Source: Simiduia aestuariiviva (GTDB lineage Bacteria; Pseudomonadota; Gammaproteobacteria; Pseudomonadales; Cellvibrionaceae). Taken from it: a stretch of 64,000 bases of DNA. Made by a program: the position numbers and the translations under genes. The DNA lies in contig NZ_JACHXZ010000001.1 of NCBI RefSeq assembly GCF_014192475.1, forward strand, positions 1,040,110 to 1,104,109, written 5' to 3'. Numbering within the stretch: the first letter of the stretch is position 1; every line of letters begins with the position of its first letter. Below are positions 40,009 through 49,951 of this stretch, one piece after another. Below the pieces are notes generated by a model. The model was given only the letters and a program-made list of their open reading frames with translations. It was not told where the DNA came from and ran no database searches.

Positions 40009-40018
40009 GTCAGGCAGG

Positions 40019-41119
40019 TTAAACCAACTGTTTTAACTGTTCGAGATCATAGGCCGCCATTGTCTGGCCTTCCTTTAAGCGCAAAGGCCAGTCCGGATTT
40101 GATATTAATGCACGACCTACAGCCACTAAATCGAATTCATTACTATTTAATTTTTCCAGTAACTTGTCGAGCGATGCGGGTTGTCCACCGGAGAAACCTT
40201 TCTTTTCGTCGTCCACAAAGGCCTTGTCTAAACCGACACTCCCGACGGTGATGGCGGGCTTGCCCGTGAGCTTGCGGGTCCAGCCAGCGAGGTTCAGGTC
40301 TGAGCCCTCGAATTCAGTTTCCCAAAAGCGGCGGGTCGAGCAGTGGAAAATATCGACTCCAGCGTCTGATAAGGGCGCTAAAAATGCGGCCAATGCTTCC
40401 GGTGTCTCCGCCAGGCGCGCGGTGTAATCTTGCATTTTCCACTGTGAAAAGCGCAGTACGATGGGAAAGTCGGGCGCTGTGGCCGCGCGTACGGCTTTGA
40501 TGATCTCAACGGCAAAGCGCGTGCGGGCGACTAGGTCTCCGCCGTATTCATCGGTGCGTTCGTTCAACCCAGCCCAAAAGAATTGGTCGATTAAATAGCC
40601 GTGAGCCCCGTGAATTTCCACGCCGTCGAATCCGAGATCCATGGCGTCTTTCGCGGCTTGTGCGTAGGCGGCTATGACTTCCTGAATATCGGCCAGGGTC
40701 ATTTCATGGCATTTCTTTTTGCCGGGTGCGACCAGACCGGATGGCCCGAAACCCGGTACGCTCGGGTCTGGCTCCATGCCTTCTTTGCGGACGGCCCCCA
40801 CATGCCAGAGCTGGGGCATGATCTTGCCACCGGCTGCGTGCACGGCATCCACAACTTTTTTCCAGCCCGCTAGGGCCTGTTCGCCATAGAAGTAGGGCAC
40901 GTTTTCATAGCCATTAGCGGCCTTGTGGCCGATGCAGGTACCCTCGGTAATGATTAAACCAACACCGCCTTCAGCGCGGCGCTTGTAGTATTCCACCACC
41001 AGGTCATTGGGCACGTTACCGGGCGAAAATTGGCGCGTCATGGGCGCCATCACGATGCGATTCGCCAGCGCGAGTGGACCGAGTTTGAACGGGGAAAACA
41101 ACGTATCAAGAGAGTTCAT
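40019..41119 (-). CDS. nemA: Old Yellow Enzyme family NADH:flavin oxidoreductase (NemA-like)
   Basis: The 366-residue FMN-dependent ene-reductase starts LFSPFKLGPLALANRIVMAPMTR. The catalytic/substrate region is GVEIHGAHGYLIDQF, and FMN phosphate binding is shown by VGRALISNPDW near the end. Such enzymes reduce activated alkenes, nitroesters and N-ethylmaleimide using NAD(P)H in the cytoplasm. It lies 13 bp after a TetR-type gene on the same strand, the nemR-nemA arrangement of E. coli, so it is probably derepressed by electrophiles. The symbol is by analogy. Confidence 0.88.
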   Translation of the reverse strand: MNSLDTLFSPFKLGPLALANRIVMAPMTRQFSPGNVPNDLVVEYYKRRAEGGVGLIITEGTCIGHKAANGYENVPYFYGEQALAGWKKVVDAVHAAGGKIMPQLWHVGAVRKEGMEPDPSVPGFGPSGLVAPGKKKCHEMTLADIQEVIAAYAQAAKDAMDLGFDGVEIHGAHGYLIDQFFWAGLNERTDEYGGDLVARTRFAVEIIKAVRAATAPDFPIVLRFSQWKMQDYTARLAETPEALAAFLAPLSDAGVDIFHCSTRRFWETEFEGSDLNLAGWTRKLTGKPAITVGSVGLDKAFVDDEKKGFSGGQPASLDKLLEKLNSNEFDLVAVGRALISNPDWPLRLKEGQTMAAYDLEQLKQLV

Positions 41120-41131
41120 AGGTACCTCAAA

Positions 41132-41710
41132 TTAGGGTTGGAGTGTGTGCTTGTATTGGTTCATAACTTGATCAAACAGCGCTAAACCGTGGATGCGTGA
41201 ATATTGCAGGGCGCCTTTGCAGGCCAGCACCAGCAAAAGGGCTTGGTGACGGGTTTCACCTTTGAACGACATGACACCTTGCTGCCGACCTTGTTCAAGT
41301 AGCTCGGCAATGAATTGGATTTCGTGCTCATCCAGCTGCGCGATTGCGTTGCACATGCTGCTTGGCAGTAGGTTGATGTCTGACTGCAGGGAGCTGAGGG
41401 GGCAAATTTTGTTTTCACCTTGGGCGTATTCCAGGGACCACCGTAGATAGGCGTCCAAACGCGACCAGGGCTCTGGCATTTCACGTCGGGCCTCACTAAA
41501 GCGGCGTTCGTGCCACTCTTTAATCAATTGGCAGAGGGCAACCCCTAAATCTTCTTTACGGGGGAAATGGTGATGAATACTGGCCTTAGTGATGCCCAAG
41601 GCGCTGGATAAATCTTGGTAACTGAAATTTTCAAAGCCCTGAGTTTGCAATAATTGCATGGCGAGTGCGAGGATTTCGTCTTTTCGATGCTTAGAGCGAG
41701 TCTGGACCAT
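41132..41710 (-). CDS. nemR: TetR/AcrR-family repressor (NemR-like)
   Basis: The 192-residue TetR-family protein has an N-terminal HTH: KDEILALAMQLLQTQGFENF, then YQDLSSALGITKASIHHHF. The ligand domain is diverse but contains cysteines (ALCQLI, NKICPLSS, SSMCNAI) that could sense electrophiles, as in NemR. It is the first gene of an operon with the Old Yellow Enzyme gene. A strong inverted repeat in its own promoter indicates autorepression. Assignment as NemR rests on operon order. Confidence 0.85.
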   Translation of the reverse strand: MVQTRSKHRKDEILALAMQLLQTQGFENFSYQDLSSALGITKASIHHHFPRKEDLGVALCQLIKEWHERRFSEARREMPEPWSRLDAYLRWSLEYAQGENKICPLSSLQSDINLLPSSMCNAIAQLDEHEIQFIAELLEQGRQQGVMSFKGETRHQALLLVLACKGALQYSRIHGLALFDQVMNQYKHTLQP

Positions 41711-41743
41711 GAGCGGTAACCATCTACCTGGTAAGTTGTTACC

Positions 41744-41772
41744 AAATTAACCTACTGGTAGGTAGGTTGCAA
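41744..41772 (-). promoter_or_regulatory. nemRA promoter with TetR-type operator
   Basis: On the minus strand TTGCAA (41767-41772) and TAATTT (41744-41749) are 17 bp apart. The spacer carries the inverted repeat AACCTAC-TGGTAG-GTAGGTT (41749-41768). A second palindrome pair GGTAAC/GTTACC lies at 41715-41743. Repressor binding here would block RNA polymerase directly. Confidence 0.6.
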
Positions 41773-41858
41773 GCCAATAAAGTGGCTATCTAGTCACAGT
41801 CTGCCGGTCAATCTGAAATTCCACTGGCAGATGGTTTCTGAGCTGCTATAAATTAATA

Positions 41859-42047
41859 CAGGTTAGCGAGGGTATTGGTTGAGGTGCTTGCCACATCAAC
41901 GCTAATGCTAGTCATGTGTCTCCTTTGATGGACTTGGTTTTCTTAGATCTTTGACCGTAAGTGGTCAGGTGTAGCGGTAGACCCCCGCAGCCTTGAGTAA
42001 ATAGCTTCTGGTCATGCATCAACCCGCCTTATCGGCGGGTTTTTTTT
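41859..42047 (+). ncRNA. Candidate small RNA ending at an orphan terminator
   Basis: A strong Rho-independent terminator (AACCCGCC/GGCGGGTT, loop TTATC, then T7) at 42021-42047 points along the plus strand, but no plus-strand gene precedes it: nemR and sppA both run on the minus strand. Upstream, TGCTATAAA (41844-41852) resembles an extended -10. A transcript of about 190 nt would result. No ORF with a ribosome site is apparent. This is inference; read-through of an antisense transcript is the alternative. Confidence 0.4.
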
Positions 42048-42098
42048 GTGCATTTTTTGGGGGCGGCGCCTCTGGAGTTTGGCGCCGGTGTGATATTG

Positions 42099-43943
42099 CT
42101 AGGGCGCTACGCAGGCCGTGCAGCGCACGTACATGCCGCGCGGGTCGTTCATCTCTGCCATCAGTGTGAATGGCTGGATCAGCGGTTCTAGCGTTGCGCG
42201 CAGGGATGACGGCACTAGGCTATTGGTCAATTGGCTGGGGCCAATGCGCACGTCCTGTAACAGGGTCTGCATGAATTTTTCACCCGGACTCAGTGGATGT
42301 TCCACTTCCTGTACGCCGTATTCAGTGATTTCGGCTAATTCAGCGGCCGCCTTGATGGCATCATTGAGGTAGCCAAGCTGATCCACTAGGCCAATTTCCT
42401 GGGCGGTTGCCCCAGTCCAAACACGGCCCTGCGCAACTTGGTGTATGGCTTCCGGTGTCGTGCCGCGTGCTTTCGCCACCAGTTCTAAAAACTCTTGGTA
42501 GATGTTGTCCACACCCATTTGAATCACTTGTGCGGCTTTTTCCGGCAGCGCTCGGTCTAATCGAATGGCGCCGGCCATTTCCGTAGTGCCTACGCCGTCG
42601 GTGTGAATGCCCAGATTAGCCAATGTTTTTTGAGCAGTGGCAAAGGCGCCAAAGACGCCAATGGAGCCCGTAATGGTGGTTGGAGTTGCCCACACCTGAT
42701 CGGCACCGGCAGTCACCCAGTAGCCGCCCGATGCCGCTACAGAGCCCATGGAAATGACCACGGGTTTGCCCGCTTCGCGCAAAGCCAGTACCTGCTGGCG
42801 AATGATTTCAGAGGCAAAGGCGCTGCCGCCGCCGCTGTCGATGCGCAATACTACCGCTTTGATAGTGTCATCTTGGCGGGCCATTTCCAGAAGTGCTGCT
42901 GTCGAATCACCGCCAATGGTGCCCGCGGGTTGTTCGCCATCTACAATAGTGCCGCTGGCAACCACTAGGCCTACCTGGTGTTTAAACGGTAGGCGCTCCT
43001 TTTCTGTGGCGGCCAAATAGTGATCGGCATTCAGCGCGCTATAGCTATTCATCTCTTCGTCGTAGCCAAATCGCTCAACGAGCATGCTCTTTAATTCTAC
43101 GCGGGTCAGCTTGCGGTCGATGAGACCACTGCTAATGGCGAGGTCCGCGCTGTTGCCCTCGGCGTCCGCCAACAGACTGTCGGCATTGTTAATGTAATTG
43201 TTGATGGCACCTACAGGTAAATTACGGCGCTCCTCAACATGGCTGGTATACGTACTCCATAGCTCGTGCAACCACTGGCTGTTGTGTTCGCGCGAGGCGC
43301 CGGACATGTCATTGCGCGTATAGGGTTCAATGAAGTCTTTGTAATCGCCTACGCGGAATACATGAAAATCCAATTCCAGCTTGTCGATAGCGTCTTTGAA
43401 ATAATTGCGATAGCTGCCATAGCCTGTCAGAAACACAGCGCCAAGTGGGTTGATATAGATTTCATCGGCAAAGGTGGCCAGATAATAGGTATTTTGATTG
43501 AAGCTATCGGCGAAGGCGATGATGGGTTTCTCGCGAGTCCGGAAGTGCTCGAGCGCTTCGCCCACTTCTTCCATTTTGCTTAAGCCGCCACCCAATAAAT
43601 AATTTAAATCCAGCACCAGGGTGGTGACGCGATCGTCGTCCGCTGCACGGTTGATGGCATCCACCAATAATTTCACGCGGGTTTCCGTTGGCCCTTTATC
43701 GTCGCTTAGGATTTTGGACATGGGGTCCACGTAGGTGAGCTGATCTACTAAGAAGCCCTGAGGTGCAACGCGCACCGCGGTTTTATCGGGCATGACAAAC
43801 GGCTCATGGCTGGTGATGGCACTGACAATAATGAGCACTATGACTAAAAATAGGATGTTGGCCAGTGCAACACGCAACCAAGTGACTGCGCCCCAAAGGC
43901 CGCCAAAAAAACGACGAATAAATCCGGGTTGAGCTTGAGACAT
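42099..43943 (-). CDS. sppA: Signal peptide peptidase SppA, 67K type
   Basis: The 614-residue double-length SppA digests cleaved signal peptides in the inner membrane. One N-terminal transmembrane helix (about 25-44) anchors it, with the bulk in the periplasm. The catalytic dyad is K202 in GDYKDFIEPYTR and S405 in SVAASGGYW, matching K209/S409 of E. coli. ClpP-like domains appear twice. It is the last gene of arsC-wrbA-DUF2069-sppA, with a 19-bp gap from the DUF2069 gene. Both key residues and length are normal. Confidence 0.95.
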   Translation of the reverse strand: MSQAQPGFIRRFFGGLWGAVTWLRVALANILFLVIVLIIVSAITSHEPFVMPDKTAVRVAPQGFLVDQLTYVDPMSKILSDDKGPTETRVKLLVDAINRAADDDRVTTLVLDLNYLLGGGLSKMEEVGEALEHFRTREKPIIAFADSFNQNTYYLATFADEIYINPLGAVFLTGYGSYRNYFKDAIDKLELDFHVFRVGDYKDFIEPYTRNDMSGASREHNSQWLHELWSTYTSHVEERRNLPVGAINNYINNADSLLADAEGNSADLAISSGLIDRKLTRVELKSMLVERFGYDEEMNSYSALNADHYLAATEKERLPFKHQVGLVVASGTIVDGEQPAGTIGGDSTAALLEMARQDDTIKAVVLRIDSGGGSAFASEIIRQQVLALREAGKPVVISMGSVAASGGYWVTAGADQVWATPTTITGSIGVFGAFATAQKTLANLGIHTDGVGTTEMAGAIRLDRALPEKAAQVIQMGVDNIYQEFLELVAKARGTTPEAIHQVAQGRVWTGATAQEIGLVDQLGYLNDAIKAAAELAEITEYGVQEVEHPLSPGEKFMQTLLQDVRIGPSQLTNSLVPSSLRATLEPLIQPFTLMAEMNDPRGMYVRCTACVAP

Positions 43944-43962
43944 GTAACGCTTCCTTAAGTGT

Positions 43963-45274
<1,312 letters not shown>

Positions 45275-45415
45275 AGTACGGCTTCTTGATTTAATGGGAG
45301 TGGTCTCAATGACCGGTCAGTTATGCTTCATGTTAAAAAGACGCTATTGTAAACGCATCACAACCGAGGCCCAAGATGCTCGTTGGATTAGGGCTAGATC
45401 TTTTTGAGGATACGC

Positions 45416-46747
45416 ATGTTGAATAACTTTTTCGGTGGGTTGTGGCGGCTGATACCTGAGCTTGCCTATCAATTTCAAGATAAACACTGCCAAATGAGCG
45501 CGGGCGCACTGACTTTTATGACCATGTTTGCGCTGGTGCCGATGATGACGGTGACCTATTCCATGTTTTCGCTGTTTCCAGCATTTCAAGGATTGGACAG
45601 CCAGCTGAACGCCCTGATTTTCTCGAATTTATTGCCAGAATCTGGCTCTGAAGTGTCGCAATACCTATCGGACTTTTCGCGTCAGGCGCGCAAACTCAAT
45701 TTGGCCAGTGTGCCACTCCTCATCATCACCGCCTATTTGATGTTAAAAAATATTGAAAAGACGTTTAATCGCATCTGGGGTGTCAAGCGCGGGCGTAGGG
45801 GGTTGTCCAACTTTCTCATCTACTGGGCGATCCTTAGTTTAGGGCCATTGCTGTTGGGTGCTGGACTCGTCATGAGCACCTATTTGCTGTCGATCAAATT
45901 TTTTGCCGATGAGACCACAACCTTAGGCTTCATCGCGCCACTGTACAGCTACTTACCACTATTGCTAACAGCGCTGGCGTTCACGCTGCTATTTGCCGCC
46001 GTTCCCAATTGTCGAGTGCCATTGCGCAAGGCGGCGATTGGTGGCATCGCTGTGGCGATTTTGTTTGAACTTTTAAAGCGCGCGTTTGGCGTCATCATGG
46101 CCAAGTCGTCAATCACCATGATTTACGGGGCCTTTGCTTTTTTACCGCTGTTTTTAATTTGGGTGAATATCACTTGGATGTTGATCCTGAGTGGCGCGAT
46201 TTTAGTGCGCGTACTCAGTACCGATAACCGGGTAACGCTCAGCATTAAGTATCCAGACTTAGTTGCTGCGTTGGTGTTGCTGTGGGAGTTTCGCTGCCGG
46301 TTGAATACCGGTGATAGCCTTGCCGATGGCGATCTTTTGCGCGTTGGCGTGGGCTCTGAACAGTGGCAGCGCTTGCGGGATGCGTTGCTTGAACATCAGA
46401 TCATTACCGTGACCGCACAGGGTGATTACGTGCTATGTCGAGACTTGGGTAACTTCACCTTGCGTCAACTTGCCGATGCTATCGGTGTGGAGGCCCACAT
46501 GCCCGGAGTGTCAGATTACCTGCAACAATTTGACTGGTTCAGTTCAGTGGCGCCGCGATTGTTGAGTATTGATCAGCACACCGAGCAACAATTGGATATT
46601 CCCTTAGCGCAAATATTCGATGCTCATGTGGAGCGCCCCACCTATCCTGATGAAGGCGAAGGCTTAGAAATGTTACACAGCGAACTCTCCGATACGGATA
46701 CGGCATTACCCCGATTGACTGATGTCGAAACGGAGGGCAAGGCATGA
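45416..46747 (+). CDS. YihY/BrkB-family inner-membrane protein
   Basis: The 443-residue protein has about six transmembrane helices in its first 280 residues, with family motifs QMSAGALTFMTMFALVP, LMLKNIEKTFNRIWGV and YGAFAFLPLFLIWVNITW. A cytoplasmic winged-helix-like C-terminal domain follows. The family was once called ribonuclease BN in error, and its function is not settled. ATG 45416 was chosen over TTG 45404 because GAGGA sits 5-6 nt before it. The stop overlaps the next gene (ATGA). Confidence 0.9.
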   Translation: MLNNFFGGLWRLIPELAYQFQDKHCQMSAGALTFMTMFALVPMMTVTYSMFSLFPAFQGLDSQLNALIFSNLLPESGSEVSQYLSDFSRQARKLNLASVPLLIITAYLMLKNIEKTFNRIWGVKRGRRGLSNFLIYWAILSLGPLLLGAGLVMSTYLLSIKFFADETTTLGFIAPLYSYLPLLLTALAFTLLFAAVPNCRVPLRKAAIGGIAVAILFELLKRAFGVIMAKSSITMIYGAFAFLPLFLIWVNITWMLILSGAILVRVLSTDNRVTLSIKYPDLVAALVLLWEFRCRLNTGDSLADGDLLRVGVGSEQWQRLRDALLEHQIITVTAQGDYVLCRDLGNFTLRQLADAIGVEAHMPGVSDYLQQFDWFSSVAPRLLSIDQHTEQQLDIPLAQIFDAHVERPTYPDEGEGLEMLHSELSDTDTALPRLTDVETEGKA

Positions 46748-47211
46748 AAAATCTATCGGGCGGAGCACTAGTGGCCGCGTTGTTGCTGAGTGCTTGCAGC
46801 CCCTCTGGCGATCACAGTGCGAGTGATGCAACGCCGATATTGTGGGCGGCGGGTGCTGAACGACCTCTCGAGCGAGGGCAGTGGCAGCTGGTGAACTACT
46901 GGGCTGTCTGGTGTAAGCCCTGTGTTAAAGAAATTCCAGAGCTCAATGCATTGGCCGCTGCCGAGCCGATGTTGCAGGTGGTGGGGGTGAACTATGACCG
47001 CCCGCCGCTCACTCAGCTGCTAAAGCAGGCGGATACGCTAGGGATTCAATTCCCGCTACTCATTGCCCATCCGGAAGGCCTCGGAATCGCTACGCCGAGA
47101 GTGCTGCCTACGAGCTACATAGTTAGCCCAACGGGGCAAACGGTGGCGGTATTAACGGGGCCTCAAACCCATGACAGCCTGCGGGCGGCGCTGACAAAAG
47201 CGGGTTTTTAA
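46744..47211 (+). CDS. Thioredoxin-like (TlpA/ResA-type) lipoprotein
   Basis: The 155-residue protein has a lipoprotein signal with lipobox LLSAC (Cys at about 18). Its thioredoxin fold has a YWAVWCKPCVKEIPELNAL active site (CxxC as CKPC) and a cis-proline region RVLPTSYI. It likely acts as a membrane-tethered periplasmic thiol-disulfide reductase. Start ATG overlaps the yihY-like stop, so the two are co-translated; a functional link is unknown. Confidence 0.87.
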   Translation: MKNLSGGALVAALLLSACSPSGDHSASDATPILWAAGAERPLERGQWQLVNYWAVWCKPCVKEIPELNALAAAEPMLQVVGVNYDRPPLTQLLKQADTLGIQFPLLIAHPEGLGIATPRVLPTSYIVSPTGQTVAVLTGPQTHDSLRAALTKAGF

Positions 47212-47282
47212 CGGGGCCTGCGTGATACCGATGCCCGTCTATAATAAGTAGAGGTCGTTTTAGTGCAGAGAACGTAATTTAC

Positions 47283-47648
47283 ATGCCCATTCCCCTATTG
47301 ATTTGTGATGACTCCAACATGGCCCGCAAGCAGGTTACCCGTGCATTGCCGGAGGATTGGGATGTTGATATTACCTATGCGGCCAACGGCGTGGAGGGCA
47401 TTGATGCCATTCGTGCGGGCAAGGCGGAAATGGTATTTTTGGATCTCACCATGCCGGAAATGGACGGTTACGAAGTGTTGGAATTGGTTAAGTCCGAACG
47501 GCACAAGGCAATAGTCATTGTCATTTCCGGTGATATTCAACCGGAAGCACGCGATCGAGTCATGGCACTGGGAGCCTTGGAGTTCATCAAAAAGCCCATT
47601 AATAAAGATAAGTTGGCGGAAGTGTTACACAGGTACGGTTTGCTATGA
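47283..47648 (+). CDS. CheY-like single-domain response regulator
   Basis: The 121-residue receiver domain has an acidic pocket (CDDSN, D9-D10), phospho-acceptor D54 (FLDLTMPEMDG), the conserved Ser in VISGD and Lys in FIKKPI. No output domain is attached, so it works by protein binding. Its stop overlaps the CheC-like gene (ATGA), which may be its phosphatase or partner. No histidine kinase is nearby. Confidence 0.92.
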   Translation: MPIPLLICDDSNMARKQVTRALPEDWDVDITYAANGVEGIDAIRAGKAEMVFLDLTMPEMDGYEVLELVKSERHKAIVIVISGDIQPEARDRVMALGALEFIKKPINKDKLAEVLHRYGLL

Positions 47649-48256
47649 GCTACCCACTGCCGTTTTCGGAAACCCATCGCGATTGTTTGCAGGAAGTCGC
47701 CAATGTCGCCATGGGCGCAGCCGCTGAATCTCTCGCAGACTACGTGGGTGGTTTTGTAGAGCTACCCATTCCGGTGATTCGCTACTTGGCACCCAATCAA
47801 CTGTACGAAGGGTTGATCGAGCAACATGGCGAATGCCAAGTATCGGCGGGTGTTCAAGCATTTGCAGGTGAGAATGGCGCGGCATATGCCATGGTTGTGG
47901 TGAGCGACGAAAGCCTCTTGGCCTTGGCCAAGGCTCGGCAGCTGACGTTGGATGATCTTGAGGTCGAACAAAATTTAGTGCGCGCTTTGACCGCGACCAT
48001 AACGGAAACATGCCTGACGATGATGGCGGAACTAAGTGGCCGCGAGTTTACCTTTGAGCCACTATTTATCGCGGGCATGCATGAGCCACTGGCAAATTTG
48101 CACTTGGACGACTTGGTGTCTTTGGATTTTGTCACCAGTGTTGAAATTTGTTACACCCTTGAAAATAGCCCCTTTGCCTGTGACCTTTTGTTGTTATTTC
48201 CTGAAACCCTCAACCAACCCCTGTTGGATTTACTCGACCAAATTCTGGCGCAATAG
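47645..48256 (+). CDS. CheC-family phosphatase-like protein
   Basis: The 203-residue protein shows the CheC/CheX plan. The first active motif is LQEVANVAMGAAAESLADYVG, with E and N spaced ExxN. The second conserved stretch (ATITETCLTMMAELSG) keeps the Glu but has Leu where Asn is expected, so only one of the two catalytic sites seems intact. It overlaps the single-domain response regulator gene by 4 bp and most likely dephosphorylates or binds that protein. It ends 6 bp before the convergent phosphatase-family gene. Confidence 0.82.
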   Translation: MSYPLPFSETHRDCLQEVANVAMGAAAESLADYVGGFVELPIPVIRYLAPNQLYEGLIEQHGECQVSAGVQAFAGENGAAYAMVVVSDESLLALAKARQLTLDDLEVEQNLVRALTATITETCLTMMAELSGREFTFEPLFIAGMHEPLANLHLDDLVSLDFVTSVEICYTLENSPFACDLLLLFPETLNQPLLDLLDQILAQ

Positions 48257-48262
48257 TGGCCG

Positions 48263-48937
48263 CTAGGCAAAGGTGATGGCGTGCGCGCGTTCGGCGCCGG
48301 TCAAGTGCGGTATGTCATTGAATTCGGCCAGTGTATAGCCATGGCTGTTCTTTACGAGTCGGGTGATGCTGGCATTTTGAATGCTCAGGTTCAAATCGAT
48401 GGTGGCGCTGTTATCCAAGCCTTGCAGCTGGCGCAATATTGACGCGATGACGCCGCCAGACGTTACTAACAAGGTGGTGCCCGTCACCTGTGCGACTAAT
48501 CGATGCCACGCATTTGCGACCCGATGGTGAAATCCTATCCAAGTTTCTTGTTCTTGATTCAGCGCCAACTCATCCGTGGACCACGCTTGGACGGCCGCGC
48601 GCAACAGCGTGTAGAGGTCTGTTGAAGTCGGTTGGGCGGGCAGTGGATAGCTTGGGTTTGCGGAGAGGTAGGCCAAAACCACCGACTCAAAATCATATTC
48701 GTTGAAACCTGCATCCTCTCGCTGGGTGTGGATCTGCAATCGATCTATCAATGGCGCGGCGGTTTGATGTTGACGTGCCATGGCGCCGGTGTACAAATCT
48801 ATGGGGCCGCCTAACCCAGCCTCAAGACAATACTCTGCCAGCCACTGTGCCTGTATTTCGCCGAGTGGGGACAATTGATCGTAGTTGTCACCGCCCAAAC
48901 TGGCTTGGCCGTGGCGGATGAGAAGGATGTCGGTCAT
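48263..48937 (-). CDS. Histidine phosphatase (phosphoglycerate mutase-like) family protein
   Basis: The 224-residue protein has the catalytic RHG motif (LIRHGQASLGG), a supporting Glu in FNEYDFES, and the second His in the LLVTSGGVIASIL segment replaced by Gly-Gly (families usually show SHGG). That change may alter activity, or the residue may be supplied elsewhere. ATG 48937 was chosen because AGGA lies 8-9 nt upstream; the frame extends to 48964. It is a lone gene, and its substrate is unknown. Confidence 0.82.
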   Translation of the reverse strand: MTDILLIRHGQASLGGDNYDQLSPLGEIQAQWLAEYCLEAGLGGPIDLYTGAMARQHQTAAPLIDRLQIHTQREDAGFNEYDFESVVLAYLSANPSYPLPAQPTSTDLYTLLRAAVQAWSTDELALNQEQETWIGFHHRVANAWHRLVAQVTGTTLLVTSGGVIASILRQLQGLDNSATIDLNLSIQNASITRLVKNSHGYTLAEFNDIPHLTGAERAHAITFA

Positions 48938-49027
48938 GGGTATTTTCCTGTGTGCTATAGCCATTCGTAGTGATTATTGTACCGGCTCAGCTTTATAATG
49001 CAGGCTTATAGTAACTGGGTGCCGACG

Positions 49028-49933
49028 ATGCGATTACAGCAATTGGATCTCAACCTCTTGGTGGTGTTCGAAGCCATCTATCGCGAACGCAACCTCACGC
49101 GGGTTGCAGAGCAACTTAATATTACACAGCCTGCCGTCAGTAATGCACTGAATCGTTTGCGCGAACGTTTAAATGATCCGTTATTTGAACGGGCGCACCA
49201 ACGAATGGTGCCCACGCCCGTGGCGGACGGTATGATCGAGGGCGTTCGCGAAGGGCTGGGTCAGCTTCAGCGCAGTATCGAGGCCCCCGCGCTATTTGTG
49301 CCGGCCGAAAGTCACAAGACCGTAGCCTTCGCCATGAACGATTTAGCCGAATCATTGGTGTTGGGGCCGCTGCTCAAACAAGTAAGTCACTTGGCGCCGC
49401 ATATGACGGTGACCAGTTTCAACGTGTCTCGGCGCGAAGTGGTAACGGAGTTAGCCAGTGGCCGACTCGACTTTTCAGTTGACGTGCCCATCATGTCCAT
49501 GGCCGATCTGTGTCACCAGCCGCTGATGCAAGAGCCCTATGTGTGCGCTATGCGCCAAGGTCACCCCGCACTGGCGGATGACTTGTCCTTGTCGGGCTAC
49601 CTTGCGCTCAAGCATTTGCATGTTTCCAGCCGCCGAGCAGGACTGGGTTATGTTGATCACGCGCTCAATCTGCTGGGTAAAGTTCGCAATGTGCAGCTGC
49701 GTGTTCAGCACTATTTGGTGGCTCCAGACATCGTGCGCGAAACGGAATTAGTGTGGACCTTACCCGCGGCGCTCGCGCAGCGTTTTGGATTGGCGACGCG
49801 ACCACTGCCGTTCGAATTGGCGCCCCTGCAATTGCATTTAATCTGGCACCGTCGCAGTGAGGAAAGCGGCGCCAGCCGTTGGTTACGAACGTTACTATTA
49901 GATGAAGCCGACGGCGAACTCAGGCATTATTAG
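49028..49933 (+). CDS. LysR-type transcriptional regulator
   Basis: The 301-residue regulator has an N-terminal HTH (LDLNLLVVFEAIYRERNLTRVAEQ, partly quoted as RNLTRVAEQLNITQPAVSN) and a NodD/LinR-like effector domain. ATG 49028 starts the conserved MRLQQLDLNLL; the open frame to 48977 lacks homology. It lies 18 bp before avtA on the same strand, so the two are probably co-transcribed. Its effector is unknown. Confidence 0.88.
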   Translation: MRLQQLDLNLLVVFEAIYRERNLTRVAEQLNITQPAVSNALNRLRERLNDPLFERAHQRMVPTPVADGMIEGVREGLGQLQRSIEAPALFVPAESHKTVAFAMNDLAESLVLGPLLKQVSHLAPHMTVTSFNVSRREVVTELASGRLDFSVDVPIMSMADLCHQPLMQEPYVCAMRQGHPALADDLSLSGYLALKHLHVSSRRAGLGYVDHALNLLGKVRNVQLRVQHYLVAPDIVRETELVWTLPAALAQRFGLATRPLPFELAPLQLHLIWHRRSEESGASRWLRTLLLDEADGELRHY

Positions 49934-49951
49934 CGCCTGAGGTGAGAAGCT

